From Gerris lacustris (Eukaryota > Arthropoda > Insecta > Hemiptera > Gerridae): DNA of 64,000 nucleotides. This document shows positions 23,255 through 34,849 of the stretch, one piece after another. Under the pieces are notes generated by a model. The model was given only the letters and a program-made list of their open reading frames with translations, was not told where the DNA came from and made no database searches. Position numbers and translations under genes: made by a program. Positions within the stretch are counted from its first letter, which is position 1. Each line of letters starts with the position of its first letter. The stretch covers positions 39,971,437 to 40,035,436 of the forward strand of contig OX578286.1 in NCBI GenBank assembly GCA_951217055.1, written 5' to 3'.

Positions 23255-24235
23255 AGCAAAAATTAAATAGAGTAACTGATGAATTGCATTGGATATATGA
23301 GTAAGAATTACTTAAAGACAGAAATGAACTAGAGTAACTGATGATTAAATTGCATTATGTGTAAGAATTAAAGACAGAAATGAACAAGAGTAACTGATGA
23401 TTGAATTAAATTCAATTTATGTGTAAGAATTAAAGACAGAAATGAACTAGAGTAACTGATGATTGAGTTGCATTATGTGTATGAATTAAAGATAGAAATG
23501 AACTAGAGTAACTGATGATTGAATTGTTTTGAATTTATGTGTACGAATTAAAGACAGAAATGAACTAGAGTAACTGATGATTGAATTGTTTTGAATTTAT
23601 GTGTACGAATTAAAGACAGAAATGAACTAGAGTAACTGATGATTGAATTGTTTTGAATTTATGTGTACGAATTAAAGACAGAAATGAACTAGAGTAACTG
23701 ATGATTGAATTGTTTTGAATTTATGTGTACGAATTAAAGACAGAAATGAACTAGAGTAACTGATGATTGAATTGTTTTGAATTTATGTGTACGAATTAAA
23801 GATAGAAATGAACTAGAGTAACTGATGATTGAATTGTTTTGAATTTATGTGTACGAATTAAAGACAGAAATGAACTAGAGTAACTGATGATTGAATTGTT
23901 TTGAATTTATGTGTACGAATTAAATATAGAAATGAACTAGAGTAACTGATGATTGAATTGTTTTGAATTTATGTGTACGAATTAAAGACAGAAATGAACT
24001 AGAGTAACTGATGATTGAATTGTTTTGAATTTATGTGTACGAATTAAAGATAGAAATGAACTAGAGTAACTGATGATTGAATTGTTTTGAATTTATGTGT
24101 ACGAATTAAAGACAGAAATGAACTAGAGTAACTGATGATTGAATTGTTTTGAATTTATGTGAACGAGTTAAAGACAGAAATGAACTAGAGTAACTGATGA
24201 TTGGGTTTATTTACAAGAATTAGAGATAGACATGA
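23255..24235. repeat. Minisatellite block 2, units of 62 bp
   Basis: About sixteen units built on GAACTAGAGTAACTGATGAT, then TGAATTGTTTTGAATTTATG and TGTACGAATTAAAGACAGAA. The stretch from about 23505 to 24180 is eleven nearly identical units, which suggests recent homogenisation. Confidence 0.95.
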
Positions 24236-24370
24236 ACTTAGAGTAAATTATGAATGAATTGCATTGAATTTATGTGTGAGAATTAAGAGATGGAAATGAA
24301 CTAGAATAACAGTAAATTATGAATGAATTGCATTGAATTTATGTGTGAGAATTAAGAGATGGTAATGAAT
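24236..24370. repeat. Minisatellite block 3, left part, 69-bp units
   Basis: Two units built on AACTAGAATAACAGTAAATT, ATGAATGAATTGCATTGAAT and GTGAGAATTAAGAGATGG. The block is interrupted by the element at 24402-26233 and resumes at 26234. Confidence 0.9.
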
Positions 24371-24401
24371 AAATTGGTAAGGCGTGAAGTCTCACGTAAA
24401 A

Positions 24402-26233
24402 AGGGTTTCGTTGGTATTGTGAACACAAAATTAGAAGGGGGGGGGGGAAGTTTTTTTGACAAAATGGCGCCGAAAATTAAACACTATCCATAGGTGGTAT
24501 ATATATTTGTAATCTACTCTTCAATACCTTTCATTTGATACCTTACTCAAAATTTATAAAAAATATTTTTTTTTCGAGTGACATGAATTATCCGCCATCT
24601 TGGATTTCCAGTAGATCAGATCAAATTGCTAATCTTATTTTTTCTATGGCCCAGCAGACCACACATTTTGCATATTTTTCTATATTTTTAGTAACAGCGG
24701 AAATACGATTTTAGGGGGGGGGACACGCAAAATTTCGATGTTTTTTGACAAAATGGCACCGAAAATTAAACACTATCCATAAGTGGTATATATATTTGTA
24801 ATCTACTCTTCAATACCTTTCATTTGATACCTTACTCAAAATTTATAAAAAATAATTTTTTTCGAGTGACATGAATTATCCGCCATCTTGGATTTCCAGT
24901 AGATCAGATCAAATTGCTAATCTTATTTTTTCTATGGCCCAGCAGACCACACATTTTGCATATTTTTCTATATTTTTAGTAATAGCAGAAATACGATTTT
25001 AGGGGGGGGGACACGCAAAATTTCGATGTTTTTTGACAAAATGGCGCTGAAAATTAACCACTATCCCTAAGTGGTATATATATTTGTAATCTACTCTTCA
25101 ATTCCTTTCATTTGATACCTTACTCAAAATTTATAAAAAATAATTTTTTTCAAGTGACATGAATTATCCGCCATCTTGGATTTCCAGTAGATCAGATCAA
25201 ACTGCTAATCTAATTTTTTCTATGGCCCAGCAGACCACACATTTTGCATATTTTTCTATATTTTTAGTAATAGCGGAAATACGATTTTAGGGGGGGGGAC
25301 ACGCAAAATTTCGATGTTTTTTGACAAAATGGCGCTGAAAATTAACCACTATCCCTAAGTGGTATATATATTTCTATTCTACTCTTCAATACCTTTCATT
25401 TGATACCCCACTCAAAATTATAAAAAAATATTTTTTTTCGTGTGACATGAATTATCCGCCATCTTGAATTTCCAGTAAATCAGATCAAACTGCTAATCTT
25501 ATTTTTTCTATGGCCCAGCAGACCACACATTTTGCATATTTTTCTATATTTTTAGTAATAGCAGAAATACGATTATGGGGGGGGGGACACGCAAAATTTC
25601 GATGTTTTTTGACAAAATGGCGCTGAAAATTAACCACTATCCCTAAGTGGTATATATATTTCTATTCTACTCTTCAATACCTTTCATTTGATACCCCACT
25701 CAAAATTATAAAAAAATATTTTTTTTCGAGTGACATGAATTATCCGCCATCTTGAATTTCCAGTAAATCAGATCAAACTGCTAATCTTATTTTTTCTATG
25801 GCCCAGCAGACCACACATTTTGCATATTTTTCTATATTTTTAGTAATAGCAGAAATACGATTTTAGGGGGGGGGACACGCAAAATTTCGATGTTTTTTGA
25901 CAAAATGGCGCTGAAAATTAACCACTATCCCTAAGTGGTATATATATTTCTATTCTACTCTTCAATACCTTTCATTTGATACCCCACTTAAAATTTAAAA
26001 AAAATATATTTTTTTCGCGACGTGAATTATCCGCCATTTTGAATTTGAACAGCTGATAATATTGAGTTCGCTATATTTTTCCTGTGTGCGCGTCAAAACG
26101 ATCTTTTATACTGGAAAGTTTCACGTTTTTATCTTTTTTGGTTCAAAAGTTATTGGAACCGTACAGAGTGACAGACGGACACAGGAACGAAACTATAAGG
26201 GTTTCTTTTTTTTGGTTTTACCAACGAAACCCT
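24402..26233. mobile_element. Element with six internal 288-bp tandem units inside the minisatellite
   Basis: Terminal inverted repeats are AGGGTTTCGTTGGTA (24402) and TACCAACGAAACCCT (26233). The interior is a tandem array in which the AAAATGGCGC/AAAATGGCAC landmark recurs at 24461, 24750, 25038, 25326, 25614 and 25902. Each unit has a G run, GACACGCAAAATTTCGATG, and TTATCCGCCATCTTG. The right end has an ACAGAGTGACAGACGGACAC phrase. No ORF of note. About 31 bp left of the terminal repeat (24371-24401) match neither the minisatellite nor the array. A related terminus, AAGGGTCCTTGG...GACCCTAAC, is at 38968-39005. Confidence 0.85.
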
Positions 26234-26870
26234 AACTAGAATAACAGTAAATTATGAATGAATTGCATTGAATTTATGTGTGAGAATTAAGAGATGGAAA
26301 TGAACTAGAATAACAGTAAATTATGAATGAATTGCATTGAATTTATGTGTGAGAATTAAGAGATGGTAATGAACTAGAATAACAGTAAATTATGAATGAA
26401 TTGCATTGAATTTATGTGTGAGAATTAAGAGATGGAAATGAACTAGAATAACAGTAAATTATGAATGAATTGCATTGAATTTATGTGTGAGAATTAAGAG
26501 ATGGAAATTAACTAGAATAACAGTAAATTATGAATGAATTGCATTGAATTTATGTGTGAGAATTAAGAGATGGAAATTAACTAGAATAACAGTAAATTAT
26601 GAATGAATTGCATTGAATTTATGTGTGAGAATTAAGAGATGGAAATGAACTAGAATAACAGTAAATTATGAATGAATTGCATTGAATTTATGTGTGAGAA
26701 TTAAGAGATGGAAATGAACTAGAATAACAGTAAATTATGAATGAATTGCATTGAATTTATGTGTGAGAATTAAGAGATGGAAATGAACTAGAATAACAGT
26801 AAATTATGAATGAATTGCATTGAATTTATGTGTGAGAATTAAGAGATGGAAATTAACTAGAATAACTGAT
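26234..26870. repeat. Minisatellite block 3, right part, 69-bp units
   Basis: About nine nearly identical 69-bp units continuing the block cut at 24370; the last one ends in AACTAGAATAACTGATATTA. Confidence 0.95.
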
Positions 26871-29044
26871 ATTAAAGCTTCATCATAGCGTTTAGGAATC
26901 AAATTCAATAAATAAATTCACCGGAAAAAAAATCAGACTTCACATTCATAAAAACACCGATTTGTCAACTGATTAAACAAATAAAAAAAATCTAGATCGT
27001 TACATCATTAAATAGTTCGATTTAAAGCTGGTTTTTGTTTTTTAAAAAAAAATGAAAGAGAACAAAAATAAATTAAAATTAAAATACACCGGAATAAAAC
27101 ACATCGGCTTTACATCAATCAAAAAATATTGGAATTACATCCATCATCACAAACTTTGCATCAATAAAAACACCGATTTTTTTAAAAAACCTATTTAAAT
27201 ATGTAGTTCGATTTAAAGCTGATTGAAAAAGAAATTTACAAAAAAAAAAAAAAAAAATTATTAACAATATAATTCTTAACAATCAAATTAAAATAATAAT
27301 AATAAGTATACAAATAGAAAAACAGAAATTATTATTTCACCGGTTTAATTCTGGCATTAAAGAATTTTAATATTAAAAAGGTAAAAATTAAAGTAATAAT
27401 TATTATATATTTATATTATATAAAAAAAAAAAAATAAAAAATATGTATTATATTCTTGTCATCGGTAATTTACAGAAAATATTTATTTCTATGTCAAAAA
27501 TTTAAAACTCCCTATTAATTAATTTAAAAGAAGACCCTTAAATCCTTATATTTTGATTGTTTAATTTATTTTATTTTTTTTTTAAACTATAATAATTTGA
27601 TTGAATATTTTGATTTTCAATTACTTTGATTTATTTTAATATTGTCTTTATCATTTATTTTATTTTTTCCCCCCTCTTATGGTGTTTTTATTGTTTTATT
27701 TTATACTTATTTATTTTATTTTTAGAAGGGGAAAGATTTAAAATAAAATATTCTTATTATATAAAAAAATATAAAATTTAAAGTTATATATATTTCTTTT
27801 AAAAAAAATGATTAATAAAAAAAATTTATGGCACAAAATTGTGAATAAATTGGAATTTTTGATTGGTTTGTTTTGTTTTTGTTATAATGTTGAATTTGAT
27901 CAATATCTTATTAATATTATTAACATTTTTCACACAATAATAATTATACATATAAATATATATTTATATAAATTAAATTGATACATTTAATATTAAAGTC
28001 AATACAATATAATCCTTGTTAATATTTCAAGTTTTTTAAGAAAACTGTTTTTGATTTTTTACCAGTAGTGTTGTTAAACTTGAGTTTCTAATTAAAGATT
28101 TAAAAACTGGTTTTTTTGTTCTAACAAAAGATTTACAGATCTTGTTCTTATTTTAGAAAAACTGCTCTCCTGGTAAAAATGCAAGGGCCATACACCTTAT
28201 AATTTTTAAAACTTTTTATATTAAATAATTATTTTATATTTTGACTTTGATCAAAAATATTTAATTTGATTTACTTGGTCATATTGTTTTAATAAAAGGC
28301 AAAAAAGTCAATTCGAACTTGTTTTTCTAAGCAAAGATTTACAGAACTCATTCTTTTTCTAGACTAAGATTCACAAATATATTTTATCTCATAGGGAAAG
28401 AATTTGCTTTACTGGTCAAAATATTTTATATTGCCCTGGTTATAATTTGTAGATAATAATTATAAAACTGTTTATAATTATTTTTTCTAAGTTCAGAATG
28501 TTTTAATTGGTCATATTTTGTAAATAAAAATCAAAGGTGAAATTGATTTTTTTTTTTTTTTTAACTAATTTAAAGAATATTGTGTTTCTAAGCAAAGATT
28601 CACGGTCCATTTTCAAATTCTAGACAAAGATTTACTTAACTTATTCTTTATCTAAGCAAAGATTTATAGTTCTCACTCTTTTAAAATCAATTTTTATTTT
28701 TCTAATTAAAAATATAAATAAATCAATGTGTTTCTAAACAAAGATTCACAAGGCATATTCTTATTAGAGTAAGAATACGTCTAGAATTGTCTAGATACTA
28801 AGATTTACAGACCGCATTATATTTTAAAGACAAATATTAAGGAAAACTTATTGTTCACGAGGTCAAAATATTTTATAACCTTTTTAATACTCAATATTAA
28901 TTAATTTTAAATTGTTTGCTACTGGTATTATATAGTTTTCTCAAGGACTATATTATAGACTTTTTTTAAATATTGTTTCTTGCTGTTTTTATCAATAAAT
29001 ATTATGAAAGATTCGATCAAATGTTAAGTCATATAGGTAAAAGA
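26871..29044. other. AT-rich sequence downstream of the 29-kb lola exon
   Basis: No further exon that I can support. From about 28060 to 28830 a degenerate phrase, TTTCTAAGCAAAGATTTACA with variants (TTCTAACAAAAGATTTACAG, TTTCTAAACAAAGATTCACA), recurs at least seven times at irregular spacing. The part nearest the exon would include its 3' UTR; I see no convincing poly(A) site. Confidence 0.5.
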
Positions 29045-29430
29045 TCAAGGGACCACTTGCTGTCCCCTTGATTCGTCTTTGAGCTGAGTCGTTGACTGAG
29101 GTACACTGGGCGGTGGGGTAGACGTCTGTTCGGCACCGCCTGCACCAGAAGGCGACGCTATACTGCTTTCCTGTTCGAGTAAATCCAATTTTTCGCGGTG
29201 CATACGCTCGATATGACGTACGACGTGCATTTTCTGTTTGGCTCTGTAGTTGCAATAGGGACATTGAAATTGTGGTTCCTTACCGCATTCCCATTTTTGA
29301 TGATTGCGCAGCGATGATTTCAATTTGTAGTGGCGACCGCATTGAGAACATTCGACTCCGTCGCTGCTGGTATTTCCACCGCTGCTGACACTTCCTCCTC
29401 CACCTCCAGTTGGGCTAGTGTAGTTCGTAG
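29045..29430 (-). CDS. lola: lola alternative 3' terminal exon (paired zinc fingers, long tail)
   Basis: Encodes a different isoform tail of Longitudinals lacking, the insect BTB zinc-finger nuclear regulator; the alternative tails give isoforms different DNA specificity. The acceptor (TTTCCATTAG) ends at 29431. Two bases complete a split codon (phase 1) and 127 residues follow to TGA at 29045. A low-complexity Gly/Ser leader occupies residues 5-24. Finger 1 is C2HC (Cys27, Cys30, His43, Cys48), the ECGKEP linker is 47-52, and finger 2 is C2H2 (Cys56, Cys59, His72, His77). A basic then acidic and Ser/Pro/Gln-rich tail of about 50 residues follows, ending GQQVVP. The frame is intact, with all metal ligands present, and the GC content is clearly above the surroundings. 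The acceptor phase is identical to the 7.5-kb exon, as needed for alternative use. An overlapping 90-codon frame at 28992-29264 is a shadow. Confidence 0.92.
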
Positions 29431-29439
29431 CTAATGGAA

Positions 29440-30240
29440 ATTTTAAAAAAATAAATAAATAAATAATCACAAAAAACAAAATTTAAATAAATAAGCATTT
29501 TTTTAAAAAAAAGAAAAACTATTTTTCTTTTAAAATCAATAATTTATTCATTTATCAAACATTGTGTATAGGGCGTAACGCCCAAAAAATTTAAGGGTGA
29601 AACTACAACCTAAACAGAATAAAATTACGCAAGAGATAACATCTTATCAACAACCGTTCTGGATATATGGATTTTAGTATTACTTAAGAAAAAAAAAGGA
29701 ATTCCTTAAGGTGAATATCCGTAATATCTCCGCTTTCACACTTTAATTTTCATTTTCTAACTCCACATTCAGAAAGAGCATGAAATTGAGTCCAGACCCA
29801 ATTTGAAAGCATAATTTCTTTTTTAAACATTTGTTTTTTTTAATATATCCAAGCTAGAGAGTGTCTTAATACTTTTACAAAATATTTGGATTTATACCTT
29901 AAAAATTGCATACATAATTGTATAAGTTTATTTGAAAAATTTTCGAAATTACCGACGTAAAAGTTAATTTTTGCTTTTTACAAGCAAAAACTTTTTTCTT
30001 TTTTTTTTTTAGCATCCATCTAGGTTTTGAACTATTTAATTTAAAAAATATATACTCCTTTGTTTACAAAAGATAAGAGAAAAAGGGGGGGGGGGGGGGG
30101 CTAGTCCAGTCTAGACCAGTGCGGGGCCTAAACTACTTTAGACCGTTTTAGACGAACTTTGGCATACTTGTTCAGCAAGAAATCACACCCTTAGTTGATA
30201 AAAATTAATTTTAGCTCTAATTTTTGCTTGAGAGCTTACC
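29440..30240. other. AT-rich sequence with element scraps
   Basis: Includes a small perfect palindrome GGGCGTAACGCCC at 29571-29583, a G run at about 30086-30100, and at 30100-30240 a degraded piece resembling the core of family B (GGGGCCTAAACTAC, GACGAACTTTGGCATAC, TTAGCTCTAATTTTTG). Confidence 0.5.
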
Positions 30241-30244
30241 AAAG

Positions 30245-30817
30245 GTAACGGAAGCTATGTGATCGTTCTGAACAAAGAAACATTTTTAGGTCTGATTTAA
30301 AAAATTCCATGACAGAAATCCGTTTTAGACATCATGTTTTAGGGAACATTTTTGATTCCGTTGCTGTCTGTCATTCAATTTTTGCGAACCAACATATCTT
30401 AAAAACTACCCATTCAATTTTAATGAAATTTGGATGGTAGGTCATAATTAGCCTATAGTTGGTCCCATAAAAGTTTCAACTTTCTGCGCCAATTTGCTTC
30501 TCTTCCACATGCACACAAACATACATTTATTTATACCTATAACTTCAAAAGTACTTATCTGATTTGTATGAAACTTTTATAGTTTATCGAAAGTAACCCC
30601 CAGATAGCCACAGATTAATTTGAACCGTCTGCGCTCTTTAACATTTACTAAATTGACACTTTAATTCATGTAAAAAAAAATAAAAATAATTTTGACAGAT
30701 TAAAAAACCGGGGGAAACAATTAAACAAATTTGAAAATAATGGCTTGTAAAAGCATAAAATAAATAAGATACATGGATGGGATGCGAGGAAGCTGTATGC
30801 CACGCCAATTGGCAGTC

Positions 30818-30855
<38 letters not shown>
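30245..30855 (+). mobile_element. Family D repeat, fuller copy
   Basis: Begins near CGGAAGCTATGTGATCGTTC and runs through CGTTGCTGTCTGTC, GCGAACCAACATATCTTAAA, TTGGTCCCATAAAAG and CGAAAGTAACCCCCAG. It then reaches AACCGGGGGAAAC and a reversed copy of the GAGGAAGCTGTATGCCACGC / CCAATTGGCAGTCT terminal phrase, followed by a T run at 30822-30851. The same terminal phrase lies at 34050-34092, 42058-42105 and 44650-44692. Confidence 0.7.
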
Positions 30856-31303
30856 CCTATTGTGGCATGAAAATAATCTGAACAGTAAAAAATTTGATTG
30901 AGTGGATTTAAAATAAATTAATATATCGTCACTAATTACAATTTATTAAATTACATCTTGTTTGGAACTGGCGCTCAACATAATGTTCATATATATTTAT
31001 ACCAATAAAGTTTATTGATTTTTTTTTTTTAATGTTTTCAAATTTAAAAATGAGATTTTTTGTCGAAACTAGCCCACAGATGATCCCATATTAATTCCAA
31101 CAGTCTGGGTACATTTATTATTAAATAAAAAATACCGTGATCTCTCTGGGAATTGAAACAGGTCTTTACATCTACACTTATAAGACCATTTGTTCATCAT
31201 AATAAGACGTGCCACACTAATTGGAAGATTATTTTAATTTAAACAAATTTATTTGAAGAGGTTTTTATGTGGACTTAAACCACACACACCACAGATTTTT
31301 ATT

Positions 31304-32049
31304 CAGGGTGTCGAGCAATATTAAAATGTAAAATTCAAGCATATTTAAAGGTTTTCAAGGCTCAATTTTATAAAATTCAAGGCTGGGTTTATTAACATTA
31401 GTTATTAAAATAGTGATTTATTCACAATTTCTTAGAATTATAGAAAAAAATAGTATGAGTTCAGCAAAATAATATAAATTACTTTTATAATAGAAGAGAT
31501 TTTATTTTTTGGACTTGTAGAATATTATAGTAGGCTGAAAGGTTTATTTGGAATGAAAGTCCTTCGACTATATATTTTTATTTCATTAAAGTTTTCACCA
31601 TGGGAACCTGAGCTTCTTCAGTGATCACTAAGCTCTGATGAAATAAAAATAAATATCACTCGAAGGACTTTCATTCCAAATAAACCCTCCAGCCTACTAT
31701 AATATTAATAGTATTAATTCAACCTAATTACAGCAGTTGTACCCCAGAGAAGTGAAATACAATATACAGCATCGATTATCCGAACTAATGTTGTTTAGGG
31801 TGGTCCGGATAATAAAAAATTCAAAATGTAAGGGTACTTCTAAACAACCTTAGGGCTTTAAAATTCCTTATTTTTTCAAAATTCAAGCATATTTTAAGTT
31901 TTTCTGCTATTTTTTCAAAATTCAAGCATATTTTAAGATTTTCTGTTATTTTTTCAAAATTCAAGCATATTTCAAGGTTTTTTCAAGCATCCTAAAAATT
32001 CAAGTATAATTCCAGGAGTTCAAGGAATTCAAGGCTGCTGGACACCCTG
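31304..32049. mobile_element. CAGGGTGTC-ended foldback element, interrupted
   Basis: Ends CAGGGTGTCGAGCA and TGCTGGACACCCTG are inverted. The flanks repeat TTATT on both sides (5 bp). Interior phrases AAAATTCAAGCATAT and TTCAAGGC recur on both sides. A GGACTTGTAGAATAT-family foldback is inserted at about 31521-31706. Confidence 0.75.
31521..31706. mobile_element. Foldback element, GGACTTGTAGAATAT family, nested
   Basis: Arms AATATTATAGTAGGCTGAAA... and ...CAGCCTACTATAATATT are inverted over about 47 bp, with nearly matching GGAATGAAAGTCC blocks. The centre holds a smaller palindrome (ATTTTTATTTCATTA / TGATGAAATAAAAAT). Relative of 8454-8563. Confidence 0.85.
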
Positions 32050-32270
32050 TTATTACAACCAATCTCCTTCACTCTTATTAATTTTTTTGATTGAAAAAAA
32101 AAGTATAATTATAATATGTGGTAATACATATAAAGGTAACCTTTAAAAATGGACAAGAAAATTTGATTTTTCATAATTTATTTTTACAAATTTATGTAAC
32201 AAGAATAAACCGATTGATTTTTCCACTAATTACTAAGGAAATATATAATAATATTGTGACATATAATTAA

Positions 32271-33684
32271 CCCTTTGAGTACTATTGACGTATATTTACG
32301 TCAACAGGTCTACTGCCATCAGGCCTACTGACGTAAATTTACGTCAACCGTTTTGATGTCATCAGGCCTACTGACGTAAATTTACGTGGACAGTTCTTTC
32401 TTGTTTAGAGGCCCGAGATTGTACATCTAGCGCTTTCTAGTTGTTGTCGGTGGTATTAAGTAGGTTCTATAAAGGGTCGTTTAGATGGAGCGAGGGTTGC
32501 TGATAGAAAAGAAAGGATAGACGAGATGTCGTCATCTAGGGGTTGTAGATCCTGTCACGCATCTACCTCATGTATCCGCGCTCTAGGCCTTAATACTTTT
32601 TCACTTTTTTCCAATCTCTCAGCAAATACGGATCCTTTTCTACCTACTCTATTATATTATGTAGGGTCTAACAGGCTTTCCCCGTCCTTTTTTCCTATTT
32701 TCTAGTAAATATTGTAACGTTAGGTTGGGAGCTAAATGCCAAAAATCTTTTACAACCTCAGTTCTTGTTCGAACACCAAACCTTATACACCTCTTCAAAA
32801 CTCTCGCTTTTATTGATGTTACCTAAATTTCTTGGCTTACTCTCGGAATTCTCATCTTAATTTTTGTGTTTATATTGACGTTATCGATCTGACCTGGCTT
32901 ACTTTTTTGGACTTCTTTCGGTTTTAGTAATTATTATAAATTATTCGTTTAATTTTATTTATTAGCGGAATAATGCCTGTAGATAGGAATAGGAGACGTT
33001 TATGGACAGATGGGGAGTTGTTAGATATTCTCACAAGAAGTGATAGTGAGGAAGATTTCGACGAGAGTTCAGAAGATGAATTTTCTTCTGAATTTGAAAG
33101 GCAGCAAGACATTGCGGGGCCTAGTTCAGCTCCAATTTCTGTGCCCGGATCAAAGAGGAGGATGGGGCTTTTGCTTTCACAAAAATTATAATATTATATT
33201 ATAAATTCATCAAAAGAGAGAGAGAGAGTCTAGAGCGGAAGATCTGTACATTATAGGCTCAGTTTGTGTATATATGTAAGCGCTTTGCGGGTACACGATA
33301 AAATATAAATTCTTAAAACGATGTAGACATTCTTTCTACATTACTGTAGATTAAAAAATAATAACCGTATAAACAATTACCTCATTCACCAATCCTTGCC
33401 GGTAATTATTATGTATATACTCACTTTGCGACAATTATTTTCATGAAAATGTATTTTTTTGAAAAATATATTACTGTAAAATAAGGTTTATATATTGTGA
33501 ATGTGTAAAAATATATTACAAATTAGCTTAATTATTGGCTGGGGAAAAAGGCAATGGCATTAAAAAAGTGTGTTACATGTAATGTGTAGGGTAGAAAATG
33601 ACTCAGGCCAGGGTGGAACATTCCTCAATTGCTTGCTCAGGCCTGCACTACAACCCTAGAATAAATCACTCAGTACTCAAAGGG
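32271..33684 (+). mobile_element. piggyBac-type element, 1.4 kb
   Basis: Ends CCCTTTGAGTACT and AGTACTCAAAGGG. The left end abuts TTAA (32267-32270); on the right TTAA follows after two extra A bases (33687-33690). The left end carries three repeats of a CTGACGTAAATTTACGTCAA-like palindromic phrase (about 32290-32380). One short ORF resembles a transposase N-terminus; the rest of the transposase is missing, so the element is non-autonomous. Confidence 0.85.
32973..33191 (+). CDS. Truncated piggyBac-like transposase N-terminus
   Basis: A 72-residue intact frame from the ATG at 32973 to TAA. A basic start (NRRRLWT) is followed by a Ser/Asp/Glu-rich acidic segment (SDSEEDFDESSEDEFSSEFE) and PGSKRRMG. 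piggyBac transposases typically open with such an acidic region; the catalytic Asp-containing core and the cysteine-rich C-terminus are absent, so it cannot transpose anything. The full-length family is several hundred residues. An overlapping 62-codon frame on the other strand is a shadow. Whether it is translated is unknown. Confidence 0.55.
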   Translation: MPVDRNRRRLWTDGELLDILTRSDSEEDFDESSEDEFSSEFERQQDIAGPSSAPISVPGSKRRMGLLLSQKL

Positions 33685-33779
33685 AATTAATTATTATAAT
33701 TATATAATTTTTGATTCGAGGTATCAATAATAATAAATAACCACAAATAAATATTAATATTATACTTTAGGTACTTCTG

Positions 33780-34000
33780 ATTGATACTCCCCTATGTTGT
33801 TTTAGAATAAATATGACTTTGACTAAATAACTATTAAGACAAAGGGATGTTCAGTCCAATGTACTTTGGGACAAAGGAATATCACACTTCTGTTTTGTTG
33901 AGGGGAGTAACAGTCTAAAGAAGAACATTCCGTACAAATTCTTTAGATTGTTACTCCACTCTGTTTTTTATTAAGCGAAGTAACAATCTAAAGAAGTGTC
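33780..34000. mobile_element. hAT-like double-foldback MITE, family C (copy 3, inverted)
   Basis: Flanked by an exact 8-bp ATACTTTA at 33772-33779 and 34001-34008. It carries the family landmarks (TACTCCCCTATGTTGTTTTAG, AGTAACAGTCTAAAGAAGAA, AACATTCCGTAC) in the reverse order of 8756-8977. Confidence 0.92.
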
Positions 34001-34019
34001 ATACTTTAGTTGTTTATAT

Positions 34020-34095
34020 ATATATATCTATATATATATATATATATAAAAAAATAGACTGCCAATTAGTGTGGCACATAGCTTCCTCGCCTCCT
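34020..34095 (+). repeat. Short TA tract and family D terminal phrase
   Basis: An impure (TA)n tract is followed by CTGCCAATTAGTGTGGCACA and GCTTCCTCG, the phrase shared with the ends of family D copies at 30.8, 42.06 and 44.65 kb. Confidence 0.7.
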
Positions 34096-34189
34096 ATCAT
34101 GTACTTTATTGTTATATTAACATTAAAATTATTGTTATATTACTTTATTGTTATATTGTTTATTGTGTAAAAACTACTAATAGTTTTAG

Positions 34190-34690
34190 CGATCTTTAAC
34201 ACTTCATAGCGGTGCCGCTGTTGGTTTTACTAAAAAATTGTATTTGTAAAAAAATGTTTGTCTCATTGAATAGATGAAGTTAGATTTTTTTCCCGACCTA
34301 AAATACCAATTTTAAATTTGAAGTTCACGTTTACGCAAGCGTTGCTCGTGAACACTTGGACGAATAACGTTGTCCAACGAACTCGAACTGGGCATTGGTA
34401 AAATGAACATGTCTACCAAATTTCATCAAAATCGGTCGACATTTACTCAAGTTATCGTCGCACGTTTCATAATTCGTGACACACAGACCGACAGACAGAC
34501 ACGAGACAAAAAATGTTCCCTGATGTCTAAAACGGATTTCTGCCTCGGAATTTTTAAAATCGGAGACATAAAAGTTTTTCGTTCTCAAAAGTGAACACAA
34601 TGCTTCCGTTACCTTCGGTAAGCTCGAAAGCAATAAACTGAACTTAAAGCAATGAACTCGTATATGAGAAAGTTTCCGCATCCGAAATTC
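34190..34690 (+). mobile_element. Diverged relative of family E
   Basis: Carries TTAGCGATCTTTA, TAGCGGTGCCGCTGTTGGTT, GTTGTCCAACGAACT and TTTACTCAAGTTATCGTC in the same order as 35195-35480, then diverges (ACCGACAGACAGACACGAGA, AACGGATTTCTGCC). The 116- and 74-codon frames in it are not conserved in the other copies. Confidence 0.7.
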
Positions 34691-34849
34691 CGATTTTTAT
34701 TAATAATCAAGTCGCGTCGAGTGTCCACAAAAATATTTAAAATTACTAGATATACACAATTTTGGGAGGGGAACTTTATCGCGAACGGAAAATTTTACTA
34801 GGGAGGGGCCTAGCATTAATAAATACTAGGCATCGCGTGCCTCTATCAT

